DNA from: Kitasatospora cineracea
GTDB lineage: Bacteria; Actinomycetota; Actinomycetes; Streptomycetales; Streptomycetaceae
Assembly: GCF_003751605.1 (NCBI RefSeq)
Contig: NZ_RJVJ01000001.1
Location: 4,526,001 to 4,590,000, forward strand
Reading direction: 5' to 3'
DNA: 64,000 nt
Part shown: in pieces, positions 16,100 to 24,333 of the stretch
How positions within the stretch are numbered: position 1 is the stretch's first letter
Layout of the letters: every line of letters begins with the position of its first letter
The notes under the pieces: generated by a model
Told to the model about the DNA's origin: nothing
What the model saw: the letters and a program-made list of their open reading frames with translations, nothing else
Databases searched by the model: none
Made by a program: the position numbers and the translations under genes

Positions 16100-16140
16100 G
16101 CGAACGACCGATCGTTAATAGCGAACGGTCGTTAGGTTAA
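16100..16140. promoter_or_regulatory. Paired operators between MBL hydrolase and TetR genes
   Basis: Two related near-palindromes: AACGACCGATCGTT (16103-16116) and AACGGTCGTT (16124-16133). Each starts with GCG. TAGGTT (16133-16138), a -10-like box for the tetR gene, abuts the second copy. The arrangement fits joint repression of both divergent genes by the TetR protein. Confidence 0.72.
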
Positions 16141-16149
16141 GCTCGTTCC

Positions 16150-16749
16150 ATGAGTCCGCGCAAGTCCGTCGCCGAAGCCACCGCCACCCGCGCCCGGATC
16201 CTCGACCGCACCCTCGCCCTGGCCGTCGTCGCCGGACTGGAGGGCGTCACCATCGGGGCGCTCGCCGACGACCTGGGGATGAGCAAGGCCGGGGTGATCG
16301 GCCCGTTCGGCACCAAGGAGGAACTCCACCTCGCGGCCGTGGACGAGGCGGTGGCCCGCTTCCGGGCGGCGGTCCTCGCCCCGCTGTCCGGCGCCGACCC
16401 CGGCACCGGACGGCTGGTCCGGGCCCACGACGCCTGGTTCGCCTACATGACCGCCGACGGACACGCGGGCTGCTTCCTCACCGCCGTCGCCGCCGAGTAC
16501 GACGCCCGCCCCGGCCCGGTCCGCGACCGGGTCCGCGCGGCGCTCGCCCGCTGGGACGCCTTCGTCCTCGGCGAACTCGACGCGGGCCTCGCCGCCGGCG
16601 AACTGCCGCCCGGCACCGAGACGGCGCAACTGCTCTTCGAGCTGCGCGGCGTCGCGCTGGCCGCCGACCAGGGCATCCAGCTCTGGCAGGACCCGCAGGC
16701 CGCCACCCGCGCCCGCCGCGCCGTCCGCCGCCTCCTCGCGCCCGCCTGA
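16150..16749 (+). CDS. TetR-family transcriptional regulator
   Basis: A 199-residue repressor. The N-terminal helix-turn-helix is ATRARILDRTLALAV, then LEGVTIGALADDLGMSKAGV and GPFGTKEELHLAAVDEAV. The rest is a helical ligand-binding domain with a CFLTAVAAEYDARPGPVRDRV segment typical of the TetR_C_16/YcdC-like type. It is divergent from the MBL hydrolase and probably represses both genes through 16100-16140. The ATG at 16150 has no clear ribosome-binding sequence. Confidence 0.92.
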   Translation: MSPRKSVAEATATRARILDRTLALAVVAGLEGVTIGALADDLGMSKAGVIGPFGTKEELHLAAVDEAVARFRAAVLAPLSGADPGTGRLVRAHDAWFAYMTADGHAGCFLTAVAAEYDARPGPVRDRVRAALARWDAFVLGELDAGLAAGELPPGTETAQLLFELRGVALAADQGIQLWQDPQAATRARRAVRRLLAPA

Positions 16750-16772
16750 CGCCCCGTCACCGCCGCACTACG

Positions 16773-17519
16773 TCACCGCCGCACCAGGCGCCGGTGGCGG
16801 ACCGCTTGCCAGCGGGCCCGGTGGAAGATCGGGTCGGCGGCGACCACGCACAGGGCGTGCATCGGGTCGTCGGTGCACTCGGGGTCGAAGAAGCCCGCCC
16901 AGTCGTCCCGGTAGCTCTCGCCGCGCCGGTGGACCTCGCGGTCGGTGGCGACGGACTCCCCGGCCCCGGTCAGCAAGTCGCCCATCCAGAAGAGCAGTTC
17001 GGGGCGGGCCAGGACGAAGGACGTCCCGGCGTGCTCGGCGTACCGGGCCGGGTGGCGGTCGGCCAGCCGGCGGACGTCGTCCGGGCGGTCGGCGGGGCGC
17101 GGGGCCGGGGCGGTGACCGTCAGCGGGGCGGCGGCGCGGCGCGGGGCGCGGCGCAGGGCGGGCCAGTCGGACGGGCGCAGGCCGGTGTCCGTGCGGGCCA
17201 CCAGCAGGGAGGTCGTCCGGGCGTCCAGCGGGCCGGGGCCCGGCGGGGCCGGGACGTGCAGCGCGCTGTGCGGGCTGGTCGCGGCGAGCCGGAACAGGGC
17301 GCCCAGGCGCAGCAGGTCGGCGCGGCTCGCGTACAGGAACGCGACCGTGGGGTCGGGCGGGTGGAAGAAGGTGCTGCCCAGCATCGCCCCGGTGTCCAGC
17401 ACCCGGCGGAGGTGCGCCCCGGTGGACACCGGCCGGCCGGTCACCCGCAGCCGCATCCGCCCACCACCGCCCGCACCGCCACCGCCCGTACCGGCACCGC
17501 CCGCCCCGTCGCCCGTCAT
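16773..17519 (-). CDS. Uncharacterised protein with Gly-rich N-terminus
   Basis: A 248-residue protein from ATG 17519, starting with a Gly/Ala tail (MTGDGAGGAGTGGGGAGGGG); a second ATG at 17456 (MRLRVTGRPVSTG) would remove it. TGTACT lies eight bases before the first ATG and could be a -10 box of a leaderless transcript. Features seen: DTGAMLGSTFFHPPDP, a Trp in LRPSDWPALRR, LARPELLFWMGDLLTG and SYRDDWAGFFDPECTDDP. No signal peptide. I do not recognise the family. Confidence 0.72.
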   Translation of the reverse strand: MTGDGAGGAGTGGGGAGGGGRMRLRVTGRPVSTGAHLRRVLDTGAMLGSTFFHPPDPTVAFLYASRADLLRLGALFRLAATSPHSALHVPAPPGPGPLDARTTSLLVARTDTGLRPSDWPALRRAPRRAAAPLTVTAPAPRPADRPDDVRRLADRHPARYAEHAGTSFVLARPELLFWMGDLLTGAGESVATDREVHRRGESYRDDWAGFFDPECTDDPMHALCVVAADPIFHRARWQAVRHRRLVRR

Positions 17520-17627
17520 GCGCCGAGTACAGCACGCGGCCCGCCGGGCGGGCAGCCCGTTTTCGGTGGCGGCGGAGCCCGGGGCGCCCCACCGCCGGCT
17601 CCACCCCGGTCTGCCTGCCCGTTTAGT

Positions 17628-17639
17628 CGATGTGCATCG
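17628..17639. promoter_or_regulatory. 12-bp palindrome in divergent gap
   Basis: CGATG-TG-CATCG lies between the two divergent unknown genes, 47 bases before the rightward start. It may be an operator; the binding protein is unknown. Confidence 0.35.
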
Positions 17640-17685
17640 GCCTGCCCCATGCTCGTGCCCGCCAGCAGCACTGGAGGAGGAACAG

Positions 17686-18963
17686 ATGACCACTGCCGCC
17701 CAGCCGGCGAACACCAAGGCCCTCGCTCCCAACACCGGCAGCACCGTGCCCGGTAAGAACGACTGGGCGGTCCTGCCGATCACCAAGGGCAAGGCGAAGT
17801 ACTCCTTCCCGGCCGAGTGGGGGGACGGCGCGCTGCACCACAAGATCTCCAAGGAGAAGCTGGCCTCCGTGGCCGAGCAGGTCGCCCTCCTGTACACCAG
17901 CCAGCCCGCGGCGCTGCAGACCGCCGTGCGCGCCTTCTGGGCGCTCTGCTGGGAGTTGGCCGGCCAGCCGGTCACGGCGGCGGTGCGGGACGCGACGCCG
18001 AAGGTCAGCGCCCACCGGCTGCTGTGGAACCTGCCGATCAACCTCTCCCTGGGCCCCAAGAGCCCGGCCACCGACCCCGGCCAGGCCTTCGACCCCGACA
18101 CCGTGCCCGACCCGCAGGCCCCCGGCAAGCGCGTGCTGGACGGCGTCAGCGCCAAGCTCCGGCTGCTGGAGGAGCGGTGGGACCGGGCGAGCGACGGCAA
18201 CGCCGGGCTGGGCGACTTCAGGACGCCGGCCCTGTGGAACGACCTGACCGCCCTGCTCCGCGAGGCGCACCAGGAGGCCGACGAGGCAGGCCGCGAGGGA
18301 CGGCTGCTCTACCCGCCGAAGACCGAGCAGTGGCTCTACGACGGCACCTCCCACCTGCGCAAGGGCCTGACCGAGTTCCTGAGCGCCGCGGCGGGCGAAC
18401 AGCGCTTCCGGCGGGCCAGGTCGAACGCCCCCTCGATCGCGGCCCACAAGGACTCCGCCGCCGTGGCGGCCACCGCACAGGCCACCACCACCTACAAGGG
18501 GAAGTCCGTCACCCTCACGGTCACCGTCACCGGGGGAGCCGTCCACCACGTCGGCGAGCGCCACACCTTCACCTTCTTCGACTTCTCCGGCCGGCTCCGC
18601 CCGATCACCACCCTGTGGCCGGAGACCCCCACCTTCGCCGCCCTCACCGCCCTCGCCGGCCGACTGGCCCCGCACCTGGCCCGCATCTGCCTGGCGCACC
18701 TGGTCAACCTGGAGAGCGCCGACGCGGAGGACTGGCCGTACGACGACATCGAACTCGCCCAGCAGCCGGCCGGCGAGCACTGCGTCTACTTCGTCGCCGG
18801 CATCGAGGGCGTCGTCGGCACCGAGGCCACCGAGGACGACCCCGCCGCCGTTGCCGTCGACGTCGAGATCAAGACCTTCGCCCCCAACGACCACAGCGGC
18901 CCCGGCCTCCTCAAGCCCGACCTGGTCGCCATCGGAACGGCCCTGAAGGCCCGCCCGCAGTAA
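17686..18963 (+). CDS. Uncharacterised 425-residue protein
   Basis: Starts at ATG 17686 with GGAGGAGG five bases upstream. No signal peptide or membrane segment. The N-terminal half is charged and helical (KGKAKYSFPAEWGD, HKISKEKLASVAEQV, TPALWNDLTALLREAHQEAD). The C-terminal half (about 265-425) is beta-rich: YKGKSVTLTVTVTGGAVHHV, HTFTFFDFSGRLRPITT, then LAPHLARICLAHLVNLESAD and VDVEIKTFAP. It ends at a strong terminator. Not recognised; it is probably a cytoplasmic protein. Confidence 0.78.
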   Translation: MTTAAQPANTKALAPNTGSTVPGKNDWAVLPITKGKAKYSFPAEWGDGALHHKISKEKLASVAEQVALLYTSQPAALQTAVRAFWALCWELAGQPVTAAVRDATPKVSAHRLLWNLPINLSLGPKSPATDPGQAFDPDTVPDPQAPGKRVLDGVSAKLRLLEERWDRASDGNAGLGDFRTPALWNDLTALLREAHQEADEAGREGRLLYPPKTEQWLYDGTSHLRKGLTEFLSAAAGEQRFRRARSNAPSIAAHKDSAAVAATAQATTTYKGKSVTLTVTVTGGAVHHVGERHTFTFFDFSGRLRPITTLWPETPTFAALTALAGRLAPHLARICLAHLVNLESADAEDWPYDDIELAQQPAGEHCVYFVAGIEGVVGTEATEDDPAAVAVDVEIKTFAPNDHSGPGLLKPDLVAIGTALKARPQ

Positions 18964-19003
18964 CGGCGACCGGGTACCGCCCGGCGGCCGCCCGCGGACG
19001 CGA

Positions 19004-19050
19004 CGGAGCCCGGGCCGCCTCCCCACGGGACACGGGCGGCCCGGGCTCCG
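19004..19050. terminator. Strong bidirectional terminator hairpin
   Basis: CGGAGCCCGGGCCGCC (19004-19019) pairs over all 16 bases with GGCGGCCCGGGCTCCG (19035-19050), loop 15. It lies between two converging genes and probably ends both transcripts. Confidence 0.85.
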
Positions 19051-19134
19051 CCGTGGTGCCGCCGCCCCCGACCGGCCCCGGACGGATTCCGGGCGGGGGC
19101 GACGAGCCTGTCGGCGCGTCAGCCGGTCAGCGCG

Positions 19135-21978
19135 TCAGCCGGTCTTCACGCTGCACGCGGTGCCGTTCAGGGTGAACGCGGTCGGGGCGGTGTTCGCGCC
19201 GCTCCAGCTGCCGTTGAAGCCGAAGGAGGCCGAACTGCCGGGCGCGATCGCCTTGTTGTAGCCCGCGTCGGTGACGGTGACCTGCGCGCCGCTCTGGGTG
19301 GCGTTGCCGTTCCAGAGCGAGGTGACGGTCTGTCCGCTCGGGAAGGCCCACTTCACCGTCCAGCCGTTGACCGCCGTGGTGCCCTTGTTGGCCACCGTCA
19401 CGTTGGCGCCGAAGCCGCCGCCCCACTGGCTGGACACCGCGTAGGTGATCTCGCAGGAGGAGGTGCCGCTGCTCGGGCTCGACGAGGCGGAGGCGGACGG
19501 CGAGGGCGAGGAGGACGCCGAAGCGGACGGCGACGGGGACGGGGAAGCCGACGGGGAGGGCGAGTTGGAGGCCGAGGCGCTCGCGCTCGGGGAGGGCGAG
19601 ACGCCGCCCGCCGTGTCGCCGTACACGATGCCGCGGCCGTTGGTGCCGACGTAGACCCGGCCGTAGATCCGCGGGTCGCCGGTGATCGCGCCGCCGGTCC
19701 AACCCCACTGGTGGGCGGCGTCGTTGATCCGGACCCAGCTGGCGCCCGCGTCGTCGGAGCGGTACAGGCCGCGGACGCCGCCGATCTTGGCGGAGGTGTA
19801 CATCGCGGGGTAGGTCTTGCCGGGGGCGGCCTTGCCGAAGCCGATGTTGTCGGCCTGGTCGACGCCCGCCTGCTTGGTGAAGGTCGCGCCGCCGTCGGTG
19901 GAGTGCCACAGGCCGTAGCTGGTGGTGGCGGTGCCGCCGGCCAGCCAGACGTCGCCCTTCACGCCGGGGACGGCCTTGAAGCGGACGGACTCGGTGGGCA
20001 GGCCGCTCGCCTTGGCGGTGAAGGTGGCGCCCGCGTCGGTGGAGACGTAGAAGGTGCCGCCGGACCAGCCGTAGAAGGTCTTCGGGTCGACCCGGTCGGC
20101 CTGCACGCCCGCGCCCGCCGGGAGGCCGGCGGACGCCGTCCAGGAGCTGCCCGTGCCGGAGGTGCGGTACACGCCGGTGCCCTTCGGGCTCCACACGGTG
20201 GCCGAGCCGTCGGCCGAGATCGCCACCTGCCCGCCGCCGGTGACGCCGGACGGCTCGGAGGAGGCCGCGAACCAGTTGGCGCCGCCGTCCATCGAGAAGC
20301 CGATGTGCTTCTCGGTCGAACCGGACGCGGTCTCACCGACCCGCACCATGCTGGCCGGGGAGGACTCGGCGAAGTCCATCGAGGTGCCGGAGGTCAGGTT
20401 CGGCTGCGAGAAGATCTTCGCCGGGACCTTGGTCAGGTCGTCGTGCTTGAACCCGCCGAGGTCGCCCAGCGAGCTGAGCAGCGGCGCACCGGTCGGCGGC
20501 GAGACCAGGTCGTTGACCGCGGTCTCCTCCAGGCCCTTGACGACGGGGGCGATGCCGACCTTGGTGCCCTTGTCGAAGTTGGTCAGGTTCGAGGAGCCGT
20601 ACAGCGTCGCGCCGGTGCCGTACATCATCCGGTCCGAGTCGAACGGGTCGATCTCCAGCGACTCGGTCATCCAGCCGAGCTTCGGCGACTCCTCCGGCGC
20701 GGAGACGTTCGCGTTGAAGGTCAGCCACGGCACCGAGGAGATGTCGATCGCGTACTGGTCGACCCGGGTCGGGTAGCCGTTGTACGACCAGAACGGCTTC
20801 CAGGTGGCGCCCGAGTCGGTGGAGCGCCAGATCTGGGTGTCCGGCCACCACGAGCTGTAGCCCGTCACCATCAGCACGTTGGGGTGCTGGCGGTCGACGG
20901 TCAGGCCCGAGTAGCCGAAGAAGTTGTTGCTGCTGTCCGAGGACGGCACCGGGCTGACGTTCGTCCAGGTGCCGGTGCCCGTCGCGTACTTCCACACGTC
21001 GCCGTGCGCGCCGTCGTACGGGCCGCCGGTGTCCGAGTACGAGACGAACAGGTTGCCGCCGGACGCGTCCAGGACCGCCTTGTGCGGGACGAAGCCGGTG
21101 GGCTGGCTGCCGATCCTGGTCCAGGTCGAACCGCCGTCGTCCGAGCGGTAGACGCTGTTCTGCTTGTCCGCGACGCCGACGTACATCGTCTTCGTCACGC
21201 CGTTGACGGTGCCGCTGCCCTGGTCGAAGACCTCCCACAGCACGCCCAGCGGGTCGCTCTGGTAGCCCGAGGTGTCGGTGGGGTCCGGCGCGTAGCTGCC
21301 GGTCACCGGGAACGCCGTCACCTGCGACCAGGTCACGCCGTAGTCGGCGCTGCGCCACAGGCCCTTGCCGCTGGGGGCGCCGAACCAGAGCACCGCGTCG
21401 TTGTTCGGGTCGATGGTCAGGCGCTCGCCCATGCCGCGGCCCGGCATGTTGCCGCCGATCTTGAACGGCAGGGTGGTGCGCTGCCAGGTCTTGCCCTGGT
21501 CCGAGGAGCGCAGGATCGCGCCGTTCGCCGGGTCCCAGCTGTTGGTGTAGGTGCCCCCCGCGACGTACACCCGCTTCGGGTCCTTGGCGTCGGTGGCCAG
21601 GCTGGCCACGCCGGTCAGGCCCCAGTCGTCCCAGCCCAGCGAGTCCAGCAGCGGGATCCACTGCTTGGTGGCCGGGTCCTGCCGGTACGCGCCGCCGATG
21701 TCGGTGCGGGCGTACACCAGGCCCTGCTGCCCCTGGTTGAAGACGATGCCCGGGATGAACCCGCCACCGCCGATCTGCACGTTGTTCCAGGTGTACGGCT
21801 GGCTCGCCGCGGTCGCCGCACCCGCCGACTCGGCCGCGCTGGCGGTCAGTTGGGGCAGCGCCGCGGTCGCCACGCAGGCGGCGAGGGCGGCTGCGGCGGC
21901 CACCGTCGCCAGCACCGGCCGGCGTCCGCGCACCGGGGGCCGCGAGGCGGCCCGGCGCTCCAGGGGGACAGGGGTCAT
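19135..21978 (-). CDS. Secreted GH74 xyloglucanase with C-terminal CBM2
   Basis: A 947-residue extracellular enzyme that cuts xyloglucan (GH74, inverting). A signal peptide with a long Arg-rich n-region occupies about residues 1-48. The double seven-bladed propeller runs to about residue 775, with family marks YTWNNVQIGGGGFIPGIVF, VYARTDIGGAYR, GWDDWGLTGVASLA (Asp region), RGMGERLTIDP and Asp-box blades such as STDSGATWKPF. A Ser/Pro/Ala linker (SPSPSASASS repeats) links to a C-terminal CBM2 with SQWGGGFGANVTVANKGTTA, NGWTVKW and two bracketing Cys. ATG 21978 has GGAG nine bases upstream. Upstream are SARP-like repeats and a CGAAA/TTTCG palindrome. Confidence 0.95.
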   Translation of the reverse strand: MTPVPLERRAASRPPVRGRRPVLATVAAAAALAACVATAALPQLTASAAESAGAATAASQPYTWNNVQIGGGGFIPGIVFNQGQQGLVYARTDIGGAYRQDPATKQWIPLLDSLGWDDWGLTGVASLATDAKDPKRVYVAGGTYTNSWDPANGAILRSSDQGKTWQRTTLPFKIGGNMPGRGMGERLTIDPNNDAVLWFGAPSGKGLWRSADYGVTWSQVTAFPVTGSYAPDPTDTSGYQSDPLGVLWEVFDQGSGTVNGVTKTMYVGVADKQNSVYRSDDGGSTWTRIGSQPTGFVPHKAVLDASGGNLFVSYSDTGGPYDGAHGDVWKYATGTGTWTNVSPVPSSDSSNNFFGYSGLTVDRQHPNVLMVTGYSSWWPDTQIWRSTDSGATWKPFWSYNGYPTRVDQYAIDISSVPWLTFNANVSAPEESPKLGWMTESLEIDPFDSDRMMYGTGATLYGSSNLTNFDKGTKVGIAPVVKGLEETAVNDLVSPPTGAPLLSSLGDLGGFKHDDLTKVPAKIFSQPNLTSGTSMDFAESSPASMVRVGETASGSTEKHIGFSMDGGANWFAASSEPSGVTGGGQVAISADGSATVWSPKGTGVYRTSGTGSSWTASAGLPAGAGVQADRVDPKTFYGWSGGTFYVSTDAGATFTAKASGLPTESVRFKAVPGVKGDVWLAGGTATTSYGLWHSTDGGATFTKQAGVDQADNIGFGKAAPGKTYPAMYTSAKIGGVRGLYRSDDAGASWVRINDAAHQWGWTGGAITGDPRIYGRVYVGTNGRGIVYGDTAGGVSPSPSASASASNSPSPSASPSPSPSASASSSPSPSASASSSPSSGTSSCEITYAVSSQWGGGFGANVTVANKGTTAVNGWTVKWAFPSGQTVTSLWNGNATQSGAQVTVTDAGYNKAIAPGSSASFGFNGSWSGANTAPTAFTLNGTACSVKTG

Positions 21979-22173
21979 GGGGGGCTCTCCTAGGTCACGG
22001 GTGGGGAGGACCAGAAAAGCCGCCCGGTCCACCCGGCCGACAACGACCGCGTTTCGAGGGCGTGTAAAGTCGCAGGTCAGTGCGGCGGCCGCGGTGAAAG
22101 TTACATCGCCCCTGCCCCCGAAAACCCCTCCGCGAGAGGTGGTTGACGCCCCGTCGAAACCTTTCGGGGCCCG

Positions 22174-22195
22174 CGTTCGACAGATATTCGACAGC
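22174..22195. repeat. SARP-like direct repeat pair A
   Basis: TCGACAG-ATAT-TCGACAG (22177-22194): two identical heptamers 11 bp apart, each preceded by T. The heptamer plus 4-bp spacer spacing is the pattern recognised by SARP/AfsR-type regulators. Confidence 0.6.
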
Positions 22196-22250
22196 TCTTT
22201 CGCCTGCGTGCGACCTGCTCGGCGGCCCCGTCCGGCACCCCGCCGGGGGC

Positions 22251-22273
22251 GCGTTCGACAGTCGTTCGACAGG
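22251..22273. repeat. SARP-like direct repeat pair B
   Basis: TCGACAG-TCGT-TCGACAG (about 22255-22272), again two identical heptamers with an 11-bp period, 78 bp from pair A, and in the same orientation. Confidence 0.6.
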
Positions 22274-22332
22274 CTTGTACCAGTGCCCGCCGCCCGGTGC
22301 GAACCGGCCCGGACGGCGGGGCGCCCGACCGG

Positions 22333-24189
22333 TCAGCCGAGCGGGCGGCCGGTGAACAGCCGGGCCAGCGCCGGGAGCAGCGCGGGCAGCAGCACCACGT
22401 TGGCGCGGTGCAGCGGCAACCGGAACACCGCTTCCCGCGTGCCGGTCCGGTACAGCGCCACCGAGCCGTTCTCCACCCGCACCGGGGCCAGCTCGCGCCA
22501 GGCCAGGTACTCGTTGCGCCCCTTCCAGCCGTTGCTGACCCGGGCGGCCAACCCGTCGCCGTCCAGCCGCAGTTCACCGATCAGGGTGGTCCCCCCGGTG
22601 GCGACCAGCTCGAAGTACTCCTCCAGCAGCCGTGGTTCGACGTACTGCTGGACCAGCTCGACCAGCGCCGTCCACTCCTGCGGCGGCCGGGCGTTCTTCC
22701 CGTACACCGAGAAGGGCAGACTGCTCAGCCGGCCGCTCGGCCCGGCCCCGAACCCGTACGTCGTCTCGTGCGAACTCGGCCAGAGGAAACGGTGGGTGAC
22801 GGTCCGGGTCACCGAGTAGCAGACCCACTCGATGTCGTCGAGCGCCAGCGTCTCCTTGCCGTAGGTGATCCGGGAGGTGTCGGCGTACAGGCGGCGGCGC
22901 GGGGAGTCCAGGAGGACGCGGGGCACCGGCGGCTGCGGCGCGGGCACGGGCGCGGGCTTCGGCGCAGGTGCGGGTGCGGGTGCGGACGCGGGCTTCGGCG
23001 CAGGCGCGGGTGCAGGCGCGGGCGCGGGGGTCGGACCCGGGCGGTCGGCGGCCAGGTGGCGGGTCAGCCAGTCGGGGACGGCGGGGCGCGGGTAGGCGAA
23101 CAGGTCCTCGCGGTAGTGGACGGCGGACAGCAGGTGTTCGGCGGGCAGCGGCTCCTCCCCGTAGTCGTAGTCGACCAGCACGCAGCCGAAGGTCAGCTCC
23201 GCGTCGGTCTCCACCAGCAGCCGGTACCAGGGCCCGTCGGCCGTCCGGGCGGCCAGGTGGCGCTGGCGCCGCACCAGGACCGCCAGCTTCTCCGGGACGC
23301 GGACCGAGGTCTCCCGGTCGCCGCGCCGGAAGCTCAGCCGGGTGATCTCGGCGCCGACGGTGCAGGAGAAGACGGCGGTCAGGCTCTCCCAGCCCTTCGG
23401 GCCGAGCAGGGCGAGCTGCTGCACGATCGGGTCGAGCAGTCCGGCGGCCCGCTTGATCAGGGTGGTCTCGGCGGGCCGGTCGACGGCGGTGGGTGCGGCG
23501 GGGGGCGCGCCGGGAGGCCGGGTGGCCGCCGCCCACAGGTCGGCCTCCTCGTCCCGGAGCGACTCCCCGTCCGGCACCCGGCGGATGAACGCCTCCTCGG
23601 CGCGGAAGCGTTCGCGCAGCACGCGCGGCGGCAGCGAGGTGGTGGCCTCCCGGATCCGGCCCAGGTCGCCGACCAGGAACACCGAGCGGCCCACCGGCAG
23701 GGACCCCGGGAACGCCGCCGGGTCGCCGTCGTCCGCCTCCACCGGCGCGTACACCGACCAGCCGCCGGGGAAGCGCTCGGCGACCAGCCGGTCCACCGGG
23801 TGGTCGGCGCCGGTCGCGGCGATCCGCTCGGCGACCAGCCGCAGCGCCTCGGTCCGCTCCAGCTCGCCGCGGGTGCCCGCCGGGGGCTCCCCGGCCAGCG
23901 GGTGGCCGGGGTCGTCGCGGCCCGGCCCCGGGTAGTGGTGCAGCAGCTCGAACCAGAGCAGCACCTCCTCCGCGGCCCGCCGGTCGACCTCGTCGCACAG
24001 CAGGTGCCAGTGGCCGCCGCCGTCGCGGCCGAACACCATCTGCCCGTCCTCGTGCACCACCTCCACGTACGGGGCCCCGCACTCGTCGCCGAACGCGCCC
24101 ATCCGGGCCGCGTCCGGCCGCACGGTGTCGGCGCGGTGGCCGTGCACCACCCCCGTGGCGTCGAGCGCCATCACGTCGTACCGGGCCAT
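22333..24189 (-). CDS. Uncharacterised two-domain protein with Ala/Pro hinge
   Basis: A 618-residue cytoplasmic protein; ATG 24189 has GGAG six bases upstream. The N-terminal part (1-370) begins MARYDVMALDATGVVHGHRA and contains HWHLLCDEVDRRAAEEVLLWFELLHHYPGPG and RETSVRVPEKLAVLVRRQRHL, the latter like a nucleic-acid or cytoskeletal surface but not diagnostic. An Ala-Pro-Lys hinge (PAPAPAPAPAPKPASAPAPA) spans about 390-440. The C-terminal 180 residues look like a PH/YcxB-type beta domain (RRLYADTSRITYGKETLALDDI, WVCYSVTRTVTHRFLWPSSH). Function unknown. Confidence 0.82.
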   Translation of the reverse strand: MARYDVMALDATGVVHGHRADTVRPDAARMGAFGDECGAPYVEVVHEDGQMVFGRDGGGHWHLLCDEVDRRAAEEVLLWFELLHHYPGPGRDDPGHPLAGEPPAGTRGELERTEALRLVAERIAATGADHPVDRLVAERFPGGWSVYAPVEADDGDPAAFPGSLPVGRSVFLVGDLGRIREATTSLPPRVLRERFRAEEAFIRRVPDGESLRDEEADLWAAATRPPGAPPAAPTAVDRPAETTLIKRAAGLLDPIVQQLALLGPKGWESLTAVFSCTVGAEITRLSFRRGDRETSVRVPEKLAVLVRRQRHLAARTADGPWYRLLVETDAELTFGCVLVDYDYGEEPLPAEHLLSAVHYREDLFAYPRPAVPDWLTRHLAADRPGPTPAPAPAPAPAPKPASAPAPAPAPKPAPVPAPQPPVPRVLLDSPRRRLYADTSRITYGKETLALDDIEWVCYSVTRTVTHRFLWPSSHETTYGFGAGPSGRLSSLPFSVYGKNARPPQEWTALVELVQQYVEPRLLEEYFELVATGGTTLIGELRLDGDGLAARVSNGWKGRNEYLAWRELAPVRVENGSVALYRTGTREAVFRLPLHRANVVLLPALLPALARLFTGRPLG

Positions 24190-24333
24190 CGGCGGCTCCC
24201 CTGTGGCCTGCCCCGCGCGCCGGTGCGAACGGGTGCATGGGCCAACGACCCTAGCCCGGCCGCCCGGCCGTCCGGGCGGCCTCCACGGAACCTCCAACTC
24301 CCTTGTCCTGCGAACTGTTTGACGGGCGACGAG

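Larger units (their letters stand above)
21979..22332. promoter_or_regulatory. 354-bp upstream region of the GH74 gene
   Basis: No gene seen. It contains CGAAA-CC-TTTCG (22155-22166) within a longer imperfect inverted repeat (22148-22170), and two pairs of direct repeats at 22173-22195 and 22251-22273. All are upstream of the GH74 start on the minus strand. The first palindrome resembles the CGAA/TTCG operators used by LacI-type regulators of plant-polysaccharide genes in Streptomyces. The region also follows the stop of the unknown gene at 22333. Confidence 0.6.

Noticed and set aside
22120..22144. Terminator-like AACC/GGTT hairpin downstream of the gene at 22333
   Set aside because: The stem has a bulge and is nearly 200 bases from the stop; not distinct from background in this G/C-rich DNA.
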